From Flavobacteriales bacterium (GTDB lineage: Bacteria; Bacteroidota; Bacteroidia; Flavobacteriales_D; Sanyastnellaceae): a stretch of 11,184 nucleotides of DNA. Below are positions 1-6,740 of this stretch, piece after piece; positions within the stretch are counted from its first letter, which is position 1, and every line of letters begins with the position of its first letter. The position numbers were made by a program, and so were the translations under genes. The stretch covers positions 1-11,184 of the forward strand of contig JAIYCK010000037.1 of NCBI GenBank assembly GCA_027488055.1, in the 5' to 3' direction. A model generated the notes under the pieces. The model ran no database searches. It was not told the origin of the DNA and worked only from the letters and a program-made list of their open reading frames with translations.

Positions 1-1
1 G

Positions 2-55
2 GAGAGCCGCCCGTCATATTGGTTTCAATACCAGTTGCGGGCGGATTTCTTTTAA
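2..55 (+). CDS. C-terminal end of a rightward gene, possible outer-membrane beta-barrel protein (partial)
   Basis: The reading frame starting at base 2 is open to a TAA at 53-55 and encodes about 17 residues ending ...YWFQYQLRADFF. Hydrophobic or aromatic residues (F, Y, L, A, F) alternate with polar ones (Q, Q, R, D) and the last residue is Phe. That is the pattern of the final strand of an outer-membrane beta-barrel recognised by the BAM complex. A strong rightward terminator begins 37 bases after the stop, which independently supports a rightward gene ending here. Another frame ends at 78, so the choice of frame is an inference from a very short segment. Confidence 0.4.
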   Translation, partial: ESRPSYWFQYQLRADFF

Positions 56-91
56 GATTTTTATTTTGTTTACGGATTGATTTGATTAACT

Positions 92-128
92 GCGCTCAAT
101 TGGCTTTGTCAATGAGCGCTTTTTTTTT
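92..128 (+). terminator. Rho-independent terminator for the gene entering from the left
   Basis: A 7-bp stem GCGCTCA (92-98) / TGAGCGC (113-119) extends by TTG/CAA past a one-base bulge. A 7-nt loop lies between the arms. Nine T residues (120-128) follow on the + strand. It sits downstream of the stop at 53-55. Confidence 0.85.
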
Positions 129-129
129 G

Positions 130-154
130 AAAAAAAAAATGGGGCCAAAGCCCC
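130..154 (-). terminator. Rho-independent terminator of the 115-residue secreted protein gene
   Basis: On the minus strand a GGGGC/GCCCC stem (150-154 with 141-145) with a TTTG loop is followed by A and nine T residues (131-139). It begins 26 bases after the stop codon of the leftward gene ending at 180. With the rightward terminator at 92-128 it forms a convergent pair insulating the two genes. Confidence 0.85.
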
Positions 155-179
155 ACTCTATGTTTTGATCATTAGTTCC

Positions 180-527
180 TTAACGTTGACCCGCATAGCT
201 GATTTCAACGTGGTTGGTCGTTTTATTGATATCTACAATGATTTTTGCGCCCTTATAGTTCAATTTGGAATGTGAACCTTCACCAATGAGTTGACCTTCA
301 TTCGCTGAGATCGTAAAAGTAAGTCCATGCAAGGTTCGATCAGGCGCCATATTGGGTTGATAAACAAATTTGAAGCCGTTGGCATACAATTCATTATTCA
401 GAGCGGCAAGTTCCTCACGGCTGGTCGAGCCTTCGATTTCGAAATGGGCTTCAGTAGCATTGATGGTTTGTTGAGCAAATAAACCGAGGCTCATTACACC
501 AAATAGGATGGAGAATAGATGTTTCAT
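180..527 (-). CDS. Small secreted protein of unknown function, 115 aa
   Basis: The product has a clear Sec signal peptide at residues 1-18 (positive start MKH, hydrophobic core, likely cleavage near LFAQ-Q). This leaves a mature domain of about 97 residues with no T9SS tail, no lipobox and no cysteine, so a periplasmic location is likely. Residues 27-55 have a beta strand followed by T-S-R-E-E-L-A-A-L and then G-F-K-F-V-Y. By eye this resembles a 'TxEEL...L...GxxFxY' unit that I associate with the C-terminal ends of many Bacteroidota M56/BlaR1-type proteins. That link is pattern recognition, not a demonstrated homology. The gene has its own -7 element at 553-560 and its own terminator at 130-154, so it is probably monocistronic. 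The ATG at 525-527 is preceded by an A/T-rich leader without a Shine-Dalgarno site, as is usual in the phylum. Function not recognised. Confidence 0.75.
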   Translation of the reverse strand: MKHLFSILFGVMSLGLFAQQTINATEAHFEIEGSTSREELAALNNELYANGFKFVYQPNMAPDRTLHGLTFTISANEGQLIGEGSHSKLNYKGAKIIVDINKTTNHVEISYAGQR

Positions 528-552
528 AATACAATTTTTTTAATAGACGCTT

Positions 553-560
553 CAAAGATA
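553..560 (-). promoter_or_regulatory. Bacteroidota -7 promoter element (TATCTTTG)
   Basis: Read on the minus strand, TATCTTTG matches the Bacteroidota primary sigma factor -7 consensus TAnnTTTG exactly. It lies 25 bases upstream of the ATG at 527, giving a short A/T-rich leader. Only a weak -33 candidate (TTCG, about 21 bases further upstream) is visible. Confidence 0.55.
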
Positions 561-590
561 CAAAAGGTTGTAAGATGAGGGCGAATTACG

Positions 591-632
591 AATTGCCGTC
601 TGGATTAATTGCAATTCATCCAAACAGCAATT
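591..632 (-). other. 42-nt near-perfect stem-loop after the YCF48-like gene
   Basis: Bases 591-632 form an uninterrupted palindrome centred between 611 and 612. As DNA, 18 of 21 base pairs match (mismatches 606/617, 600/623, 597/626). In minus-strand RNA the last two become G-U wobbles, leaving only one A-G mismatch in a stem capped by UGCA. The wobble asymmetry suggests it acts as RNA from the leftward transcript. It starts 13 bases after the stop at 646-648 and no U-tract follows, so it may be a 3'-end stabiliser or an unusual terminator. Its palindromic DNA also lies about 30 bp upstream of the -7 element at 553-560, so an operator role is possible. Confidence 0.7.
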
Positions 633-645
633 GATCCCCCCCCGG

Positions 646-1956
646 TCACTCCACCACCACCTGCGCTCTCACCACCTCATTATCATACCTCACCACTACC
701 GTGTAACACCCAGGCGACCATTGCGCGACCTGCAGCTCTTGCGGTGATGCATTGGAATACTGGATCAACTGGCCAGTGGCATTGTAGACCGAAACCTCTC
801 GAACATCTTGCGCATCACTCACTTCTAGGCGAACCACAGATGAGCTAGGGTTGGGGTATAGGCTGAGGGTTTTGGGATTATGAGGTGTGACTTTGACGCC
901 GGTGTAGGTGTCGCCAAGAGGACCGCCGCCGTTGGTGGTGCGGAAAATTGTTGTTCCAGACATGGCATACATCAGGTTTTCATTGCGCAAGTCCATGTCT
1001 ATAAAACCAATATAGATGTTTTCACCCGAATTGTTCAAGACCAACGGTGTTTCTTGGCAGCTCCAAACGATACCGCCATCTGTGGTTTTAAGCAATGTGC
1101 ATGGAATTGTATTTACCGGGCCAACTCTAGCGAACCCTAAATCATTAGTTAAAAAATAAAAATCACTAACGCTGTTTGTGAAGGTCAAATCGAGGATATT
1201 AAAACTGTCACCACCGTCGTTTGTAGTTAGAATCGATCCGATATTGTTAAAACCAATGAGTCCTAAAGATCCCAATATCCAATTTTGACCGTTTTTGGTT
1301 TTAACAGCGCGACAATTGTAATCCAAACCATCAGGGGAATCTTCTATGTTTATGAATTGGTATCCACAATTGTTTAGAAGCCTAACGTTGCCACTTGCAA
1401 CAACAAAATTACAAGAATCTTCAAACGACACTTTTTGTCCGTTGAAATTGGGATTGAGCGACCAAGTTAAACCACCATCGAATGTTTCCGCTGTGGTACC
1501 GCCAGCGTCTCCGCCAAGGGCTAGGCCGTAATACTCACTCACGAATTTTATTCGCAGAAAGTCTTGTTCACCCTCCACTGGATAGGGCAACCAAGAATTT
1601 CCACCATTAGTTGTTTTGAGGATAAACGGCATATTTGTACCGCAAATCCAACCAATTTGTTCATTGATGAAAAAAATGTCTTCATAATAGTAGTTTGTTG
1701 CCGCATGGATTTGAAAGTCAACATGTAGCGTATCCCATGTCGTGCCGTAATCTAAGGTTTTGAGTATACGGTTATAAAGCCCAGGTTCAGTAATAGATTG
1801 TTCAAGCACAAAACCAGTGCTGTCGTTGATGAAATGCATGTTCATCAAAAAGTTCATTCCTTCAAGGGGAGTAGTGATTGGCTCCCATTGCGCATAAGAC
1901 GTGCTAAAATGACCGATTAAACCAAAACAAAAAAGTGCAATCGCGAGATTTTTCAT
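646..1956 (-). CDS. Secreted YCF48/BNR-type beta-propeller protein with T9SS type A sorting domain, 436 aa
   Basis: Residues 1-23 are a signal peptide (cleavage likely after SYAQ or SYA). Residues 30-350 carry at least six Asp-box-like motifs of the YCF48/BNR propeller class: KTLDYGTTW (66-74), KTTNGGNSW (114-122), ETFDGGLTW (157-165), a TTNDGGDSF unit (244-252), KTTDGGIVW (290-298) and RTTNGGG (339-345). About 363-436 is a T9SS type A sorting domain: LSLYPNPSSS, then VYNATGQLI, then WSPGCYTVVVR and a basic end. The protein should cross the inner membrane by Sec and the outer membrane by the T9SS, with the tail removed or used for attachment. The propeller may bind a ligand; no catalytic residue is recognisable. 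It starts 24 bases after the stop of the large cargo gene with no promoter between, so the two are probably co-transcribed. The tail-coding end (646-950) looks richer in G+C than the body. Confidence 0.9.
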   Translation of the reverse strand: MKNLAIALFCFGLIGHFSTSYAQWEPITTPLEGMNFLMNMHFINDSTGFVLEQSITEPGLYNRILKTLDYGTTWDTLHVDFQIHAATNYYYEDIFFINEQIGWICGTNMPFILKTTNGGNSWLPYPVEGEQDFLRIKFVSEYYGLALGGDAGGTTAETFDGGLTWSLNPNFNGQKVSFEDSCNFVVASGNVRLLNNCGYQFINIEDSPDGLDYNCRAVKTKNGQNWILGSLGLIGFNNIGSILTTNDGGDSFNILDLTFTNSVSDFYFLTNDLGFARVGPVNTIPCTLLKTTDGGIVWSCQETPLVLNNSGENIYIGFIDMDLRNENLMYAMSGTTIFRTTNGGGPLGDTYTGVKVTPHNPKTLSLYPNPSSSVVRLEVSDAQDVREVSVYNATGQLIQYSNASPQELQVAQWSPGCYTVVVRYDNEVVRAQVVVE

Positions 1957-1980
1957 AGTTGTTTTTTTTAATTCTTGCTG

Positions 1981-3453
1981 TTATAGCTTAATGAGCGAAG
2001 CAAAGTAATTTGTGGTCAATCCTGCAAGTTGCAAATGATAGATACCTCCCGAGAGGTTCGAGAGATCAATTGTTATTTTTTTATTGTTTGAGATTGGTAC
2101 TGTTTGGATGAGCTGTCCAAACGCATTATGGACATAAAGTTCTGCAGTGGTAGTATTTTCAACTTGGGGCATTTCGATACTAAAAATTCCGTCGCTTGGA
2201 TTGGGAAAAACAAAAAGAAAGTTGTTTTTTTGAAGGGTCATTTCTTCAGTTTGAACCGTATAAGGAATGTCAAAACGGGCAATCGTCGCTTCGTTAATAT
2301 TTGGAGTTTCCTCTTCTTGAAGGACTCTATAATAATCTGCTAAACTGTCTTGATCATAATACTCAAACGTCCAATCCTTATTGCTACTGCCCACAATCCA
2401 TACTTTGGTTCCATTGGCACAAATGTCTCTTACACTGTTATCATCACCCATTCCGTACTGGGTGCTCCATTGCATTTCGCCATTGGGTCTGAACGCGGCG
2501 ATATAGGAACGGGAAGCTGAATTAGCAATATCGGTTTCTGAGTACAAAGAGCCATTTTGGTCGCACATGGGGAATAACCCTGTTGCCGGTGTTTCGCACC
2601 ATTCGGGTGTAGCTGCGATGTTATTGATGGTTGAAGTTCCACACAAAAACAAGTTGTTGTTTTCGTCAAGTGTGAGGGCACGACCAATATCCGAACCATC
2701 ACCGCCAAAAAGAGTACCCCTTGTTTGTAGGGAGGCTATGTTCTCAAGTCGCCATTGCATTAGGAAAGCGTCATTGGGGCCTCCACCTGGTTCCCTTTGA
2801 TGCCATCCATTGACATAGAAGGGGAATTCTAAGTCGGTGGTATTTTCTGTTAATGGTGTGAGTCCAGTAACATGTACAATCGCACTGGCGAGTGGAATAT
2901 TATCATGTTGTGAAATGACAATATCTCCGAGAAAATGTCCTTGGTGGCCAACTACGTTGAATATGGTAGGACTTGGGGCAATATAGGTGCACCACTTGAA
3001 TACATCTATAAATTGGACGGTGTTAGGATTGGGATTGCCAAAATGAGTGATAAAGTAATTGCAGTCAGCGGTGGCGTTATTGTCAATGAAATTCAAACCC
3101 CAAAAGTTGTTGTGCGCCTTGGGAAATAAACCATCGGTAGGTAAGTCATTGGCTATGCTGCTATATTCATTCTCCATGGTTCTACCCAGGATAACCGGTG
3201 TTCCTTTGAATAGATCCACTGCCAGGAATAGATCATTTGCAGCACTGCCGAAAAATGTCATGTGCACTTGTGCTTCCGATTCGCCCATTCGTTTTATGTA
3301 AAAACCGTCTTTGCCACCTGAATAATTCATGCTTTCATTACCTGGGTTGTTGTCAAATTCAGGCCAACCTACACTTGACTCCGTATTGCCAATGTAGTAT
3401 ATGATTGTTTCTTCGATAGGGGTTGTTGTGTAGGTAACTTTAATATCGACCAA
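1981..3453 (-). CDS. 3' part of a frameshifted large T9SS cargo: SBBP-type repeats plus type A sorting domain
   Basis: This frame encodes 490 residues from a TTG at 3451-3453, but it has no ATG, no signal peptide and no ribosome site at that end. It is open back to a TGA near 3511-3513 and reads as the continuation of the ORF ending at 3369. Visible units include YYIGNTESS, GGKDGFYIKR and FGSAANDLFLAVDL, matching SBBP-type propeller blades. A segment near residues 220-410 follows with repeated 'G..D.gral.lDe.nnlflcG' and 'SYIAAFRPNGEMQWSTQYG' patterns. Residues 410-490 are a T9SS type A tail (FVFPNPSDG, VHNAFGQLIQ, LSGGIYHLQL). Joined after one added G at 3468-3471 it supplies residues 854-1348 of the full protein. 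If not recoded, this half would lack any route out of the cytoplasm. The YCF48-like gene follows 24 bases downstream. I regard it as part of one gene, not an independent one. Confidence 0.75.
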   Translation of the reverse strand: MVDIKVTYTTTPIEETIIYYIGNTESSVGWPEFDNNPGNESMNYSGGKDGFYIKRMGESEAQVHMTFFGSAANDLFLAVDLFKGTPVILGRTMENEYSSIANDLPTDGLFPKAHNNFWGLNFIDNNATADCNYFITHFGNPNPNTVQFIDVFKWCTYIAPSPTIFNVVGHQGHFLGDIVISQHDNIPLASAIVHVTGLTPLTENTTDLEFPFYVNGWHQREPGGGPNDAFLMQWRLENIASLQTRGTLFGGDGSDIGRALTLDENNNLFLCGTSTINNIAATPEWCETPATGLFPMCDQNGSLYSETDIANSASRSYIAAFRPNGEMQWSTQYGMGDDNSVRDICANGTKVWIVGSSNKDWTFEYYDQDSLADYYRVLQEEETPNINEATIARFDIPYTVQTEEMTLQKNNFLFVFPNPSDGIFSIEMPQVENTTTAELYVHNAFGQLIQTVPISNNKKITIDLSNLSGGIYHLQLAGLTTNYFASLIKL

Positions 3454-6026
3454 TTCATCGTAGCTTTCCCCTCTACATAAGTATGAAATAGAAGATAACC
3501 ATTGATGTCAAATTTTGCATAGATACCGTCGGTTACTCCGCCGTAGGTATTATCTTCCATTTCAATGGAACTAATCATAGCAAGATCTGGACTCGATGTT
3601 TTGCCAACAAGGTGCAATTGGTTTGTACTCGTTAACAAGTCGATTTCTAAAAATTCATCTAACCCCTGACTTCCTCCATAATATGAAATATAGACGGCTT
3701 CGCATTCCCCATTGAATTTAACTAGCATGGCATCATTGAACCAGGATGCCACGCCGATTTGTGAGCCAATATTTTCGATTATATATGTTGTGCTTTGCAA
3801 ACCAACAGCGAAGACATCATTTAAATCATTTGCAATCGCACTGCGAAAACTCTCATCACCCTGCCCCCCAAACATGGTACTCCAATCTACATTTTCAAGC
3901 ACCTGTGAACTGCTTGACACCGATTGCTCACCTACTTCGAGCACCAAGGCTCCCCCCCAACTTCCAATGCCAGTAAAGCTCACCTTGTTGCTGCTAATCG
4001 CATAACTCGGTTGCCAGCTGTGCAAAGTCATGACGCCTGTGCTTAGATTCATGCTGTAGGCTTTTGGTTTGGCGTATTCAATTTGGCCGATGGAGGTGGC
4101 AATGATTAAATTTCCATTGGCCGCAATACTCAGACTCGTTTGCCCATCAAAGCTCATTTCAAAGTCGCCTGTTGGTGCGCCGCTTCTCGCAATAATGTAT
4201 TGCTTGCATCCACTTGGGCCATTGTTATAGAGCACATCAGTATTGGTGTAGACTGAGGACTTCCATAGTCCGTTGTAAGATGGGGTGCGCTCGCCTTTGC
4301 GGGTCATGTGCGAGAGATAAAAATTGGTGTATTCCTTGCGCACATCCCAAGCGTATAATTTTTGATTGGTATTGCCTTTGGTAAAACGCATATCGACGCG
4401 GTAGGTGGTATCGACATTGGTCGAATCAGAAGCCTGTATCAATTGAAACATCATCGTTGAATCATTCAAATAGGTGGCCACACGATTCTGCTGGTTGTAA
4501 TACAACACGCTCTCATTTGCGCTTCCATCGTCATTGCGCAGCTGCGACACATTGGACAAATAACCTCCCGATGAACTATGGGGAACCACAGGCATATATA
4601 CAGTTTTCTGTGACCACTTGGTCAGATTGTATTTGTAACTGTCCGTAGTGACTTGACTTTGCCCAGCTACAAATACATTCCCCTCTTCATCAATCGCCAC
4701 GCCTGTGGCAAAATCATTTCCATTGTAATCGTTGTTGTACGTATTGTGTGCGGTGATGGCGCCTGTGCTGAAATTCAACTTGTACACGCACAAATCCAAA
4801 TTGCTCACGCGATACACGCTTCCCGCCAAATAGAGCTGTCCAGATGCATCGAGGTTCAAGGCAGTGAATGTATCGTCGCCACCGTCCTGATCAATTATTT
4901 TTTGCCAGCTCACCGGTGGACCTGCCAACGGAATTTTAACGGCATACAAATCTTTACCAGTGCTGGCGGTGTATCCGGCCACATAAACAAAGCTGCCACT
5001 GACATCGATGCAGTTGGCTTCATCGTCGAGATTAGCAGGGCCGTTGTAGGTAAAAGTCCATGACACGGCCATACTCACCAGTTTCACCACCTTCAGGTCT
5101 TTGCCTTGCGCTGTGTTTACATGTCCTGTTACATAGATATTGTCTTGGGCATCGATGTCAATGTCGGTGATTTGGGTAAAAGTGGCTGAGGCGTTGTTGG
5201 ACAGATTGGCACTGACTTGCGCCCCTGTGCTGCCATTCAACTCCAAGCGGACCATGGTCCAGGTAATGGGGTTTGCAGCGGTTTGCACGCCTCCGTAGAA
5301 CAACACATTACCGCCATTCATAGCAATGCGGTTGTGGCCATCGCGCAAATTATTGGTGGAATTATAGATATGGCTCCATTGCTGGGTGCCCGATCCATTG
5401 TATTTCACTGCCAAAGCATCGTGCTGCTGTAACACATTATTCAATACACTTCCTCCGCAATAGATGTCGGTGCCGCTGGCCAACACCGTCACAAATCCAT
5501 CGGGACCTGAAACTGATCCATTAAAAGTTTGGCTCCAAAGCAATGCCCCCGCGCTGCTGTATTTCACCACCACCGCGTCGTAATTAGTCAAGGATAATTG
5601 AGTGGTACCCACCACTATGATATCACCATTGCTGTCGATGGTTAAATCGGCAGCCATGTCCAAGCCGTCATACGCCGCATTGCTCCATGTCTGCGTCCAT
5701 TGCTCCACGTTCGCGTTGTTGTGTTTGGTTACAATGATGTCGTAATTGCCTGAGGCATTGAGGCTGGCACCTGTAGTGTAAATAAAATTATTGGCGGTTT
5801 TGGTGATGTTGTTTTTGTATAGGGCTTCTTGCACTCCTTGTTGCGTGGCATTTTCGAACAACAAAGCTGCTTGTTGCTGAGCTCTTAACGCTGGTGAAAA
5901 GAATTGGGTGATAAGGAGAAAGATGAATGGAAGGTTCAATAATTTCCTTACAGAAAAGATAAAAAAATTTGCATGCTTGTTCGCTGAATTGCTTAATAGC
6001 GCAAAACATTGATAATTTGTAATCAT
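3369..6026 (-). CDS. 5' part of a frameshifted large T9SS cargo: signal peptide, SBBP-type propeller, DUF7948-like domain, start of second propeller
   Basis: The ATG at 6024-6026 is the only ATG that includes the export signal. Residues 1-25 form an unusually long N-region, then RKLLNLPFIFLLITQFF gives the hydrophobic core with cleavage near LRAQ (about 50). Residues 78-465 are repeats of the SBBP/propeller kind, e.g. AADLTIDSNGDIIVVG, DIDIDAQDNIYVTG, GVAIDEEGNVFVAG, each followed by 'YDxxVVKYxxxGxxxWxxxY'. Residues 488-698 match a DUF7948-type domain: SQLRNDDGSA, YRVDMRFTKGN, EYTNFYLSH, VLYNNG, GQTSLSIAANGNLIIATSIGQI, LVLEVGE. Residues 712-853 begin a second SBBP propeller (FGGQGDESF; YYGGSQGLDEFLEI). 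After Gly853 the frame runs 32 unrelated residues to TGA at 3369. The logical continuation is in the -1 frame, giving about 1348 residues in total. As written, the product has a signal peptide but no T9SS tail and would stay periplasmic. No clear promoter is seen upstream. Confidence 0.8.
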   Translation of the reverse strand: MITNYQCFALLSNSANKHANFFIFSVRKLLNLPFIFLLITQFFSPALRAQQQAALLFENATQQGVQEALYKNNITKTANNFIYTTGASLNASGNYDIIVTKHNNANVEQWTQTWSNAAYDGLDMAADLTIDSNGDIIVVGTTQLSLTNYDAVVVKYSSAGALLWSQTFNGSVSGPDGFVTVLASGTDIYCGGSVLNNVLQQHDALAVKYNGSGTQQWSHIYNSTNNLRDGHNRIAMNGGNVLFYGGVQTAANPITWTMVRLELNGSTGAQVSANLSNNASATFTQITDIDIDAQDNIYVTGHVNTAQGKDLKVVKLVSMAVSWTFTYNGPANLDDEANCIDVSGSFVYVAGYTASTGKDLYAVKIPLAGPPVSWQKIIDQDGGDDTFTALNLDASGQLYLAGSVYRVSNLDLCVYKLNFSTGAITAHNTYNNDYNGNDFATGVAIDEEGNVFVAGQSQVTTDSYKYNLTKWSQKTVYMPVVPHSSSGGYLSNVSQLRNDDGSANESVLYYNQQNRVATYLNDSTMMFQLIQASDSTNVDTTYRVDMRFTKGNTNQKLYAWDVRKEYTNFYLSHMTRKGERTPSYNGLWKSSVYTNTDVLYNNGPSGCKQYIIARSGAPTGDFEMSFDGQTSLSIAANGNLIIATSIGQIEYAKPKAYSMNLSTGVMTLHSWQPSYAISSNKVSFTGIGSWGGALVLEVGEQSVSSSSQVLENVDWSTMFGGQGDESFRSAIANDLNDVFAVGLQSTTYIIENIGSQIGVASWFNDAMLVKFNGECEAVYISYYGGSQGLDEFLEIDLLTSTNQLHLVGKTSSPDLAMISSIEMEDNTYGGVTDGIYAKFDINGYLLFHTYVEGKATMNWSILKLPTQQPLSKKQSYTTLAIRSQV
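3466..3471 (-). other. Probable frameshift site in a G4 run of the large T9SS cargo gene
   Basis: On the minus strand the text around 3475-3460 reads GTA GAG GGG AAA GCT in the upstream frame (Y-V-E-G-K-A). With five Gs instead of four (run at 3468-3471) it reads Y-V-E-G-E-S-Y-D-E-L-V-D-I, which enters the downstream frame and aligns with the preceding repeat unit Y-Y-G-G-S-Q-G-L-D-E-F-L-E-I. The overlap of the two open frames (3369 to about 3511) bounds the event. It is not a canonical X-XXY-YYZ slippery heptamer. Confidence 0.75.
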
Positions 6027-6197
6027 GTTATTTTGAGAATTAGAAAGTATAGTAGTTCAAAACGAATGTAAATAAAAATCAAATCAGTCCGTGTGATTTC
6101 AAGATTAAATGTGGGTAATGTTTCAGGTCTAGGGTCTTGTTTTGTCGTGTGCATGGCAATTCCATAACCACCACGGACCTCGCGGCTATCCCATGTG

Positions 6198-6205
6198 TAT
6201 ATTTG
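6198..6205 (+). promoter_or_regulatory. -7 element TATATTTG abutting the start of the HEAT-like gene
   Basis: TATATTTG is an exact TAnnTTTG match and ends only 4 bases before the ATG at 6210-6212. If used, transcription would start at or within a base or two of the ATG, giving a leaderless mRNA. No TTTG/TTG -33 element is visible at the usual distance. The rest of the divergent gap 6027-6209 shows no gene; it holds only a weak A/T-rich hairpin and a 7-bp inverted repeat GTCCGTG (6087-6093) / CACGGAC (6172-6178). Confidence 0.4.
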
Positions 6206-6209
6206 CCGC

Positions 6210-6740
6210 ATGATCGCACGCAATAAAAAGAAACTGGAAGAACTACAGGCTGCTCTGCTGAGCAACAATGAAAAGCAAATCCTCGACGCCATCGGAAGGT
6301 TGGATGAATACCCTTTTCCCGAAATCATTGAGCCGCTTTTGGTGTTGTATGCAAAACAAGAGGAGGGCCTGGTAAAAGCGCATTTGTATGATGTGCTCAC
6401 CAGCATGAAGATAAGTGGACTGGAGGAGATTTTTTTCAAAGCTCTTGGAGCCAAGGAATTTGCACACTGCCGCAAGGATTTGATCCATTTCATGTGGAGC
6501 AGCAATGTGCAACCTGTGGAGGGTTGGGTGTCGATCATCGAATTAGCTGCCAATGGCACCTACGAGGAAATCATCGAGGTGATGTCGCTGCTCGACAATA
6601 CGGAACATGAATTGCCTGAAGAGGAATTATTGGAGGCTGTGAGCATCCTGAAAATCGCTATCAATGAAAATCCAGAGCACGAAACAACGGCCATTAAACA
6701 GGTATTGTTGCAAGACCTCAACCACCGTTTGAATCAGTAG
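6210..6740 (+). CDS. HEAT-like alpha-helical cytosolic protein of unknown function, 176 aa
   Basis: The product is soluble, acidic and almost entirely helical, with no signal peptide, membrane segment or cysteine pair. Repeating helix pairs are visible: KKLEELQAALLS / EKQILDAIGRL, FPEIIEPLLVLY / VKAHLYDVLTSM, LEEIFFKAL / CRKDLIHFMW, VSIIELAA / YEEIIEVMSLL, EELLEAVSILKIAI / TAIKQVLLQDL. This is the pattern of HEAT or ARM-type solenoids, which usually serve as protein-binding scaffolds. I chose the ATG at 6210 over an in-frame GTG at 6195 because the GTG would fall in front of the exact -7 element at 6198-6205. No Shine-Dalgarno site is present. The stop overlaps the end of asnB on the other strand by 23 bp. 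It is divergent from the large T9SS cargo gene, but a functional link is not implied. A specific role is not recognised. Confidence 0.8.
   Translation: MIARNKKKLEELQAALLSNNEKQILDAIGRLDEYPFPEIIEPLLVLYAKQEEGLVKAHLYDVLTSMKISGLEEIFFKALGAKEFAHCRKDLIHFMWSSNVQPVEGWVSIIELAANGTYEEIIEVMSLLDNTEHELPEEELLEAVSILKIAINENPEHETTAIKQVLLQDLNHRLNQ

Noticed and set aside
7..44. CCGCCCG/CGGGCGG inverted repeat with an inner stem near the left edge, resembling a terminator or tRNA arm
   Set aside because: It lies within the last codons of the probable rightward gene and has no proper T-run. A T-loop reading gives wrong loop lengths and no CCA or acceptor pairing. The better terminator is at 92-128.
636..643. C8 homopolymer (G8 on the coding strand) next to the YCF48-like gene
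   Set aside because: It lies after the stop codon, so slippage cannot change the protein. It is too far from the next promoter to suggest control by length.
3451..3453. TTG as a true start of a separate 490-residue protein
   Set aside because: There is no signal peptide although the product has a T9SS tail. The frame upstream of the TTG continues the repeat pattern of the preceding ORF.
3466..3475. Canonical -1 programmed frameshift heptamer
   Set aside because: In the zero frame the site is G GGG AAA, which does not obey X-XXY-YYZ. The A-site tRNA would mismatch after slipping, so efficient recoding is not predicted.
6071..6099. Minus-strand hairpin AAATCA/TGATTT followed by a T-rich stretch
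   Set aside because: The stem is 6 bp with one G-C pair and lies upstream of the cargo gene with no known transcript entering it, so it is too weak to call a terminator or attenuator.
6023..6559. Leftward open frame of 178 codons over the HEAT-like gene
   Set aside because: Composition is that of an antisense shadow (many Ser, Cys and Arg, no fold pattern), and the opposite strand encodes a clear helical repeat protein.
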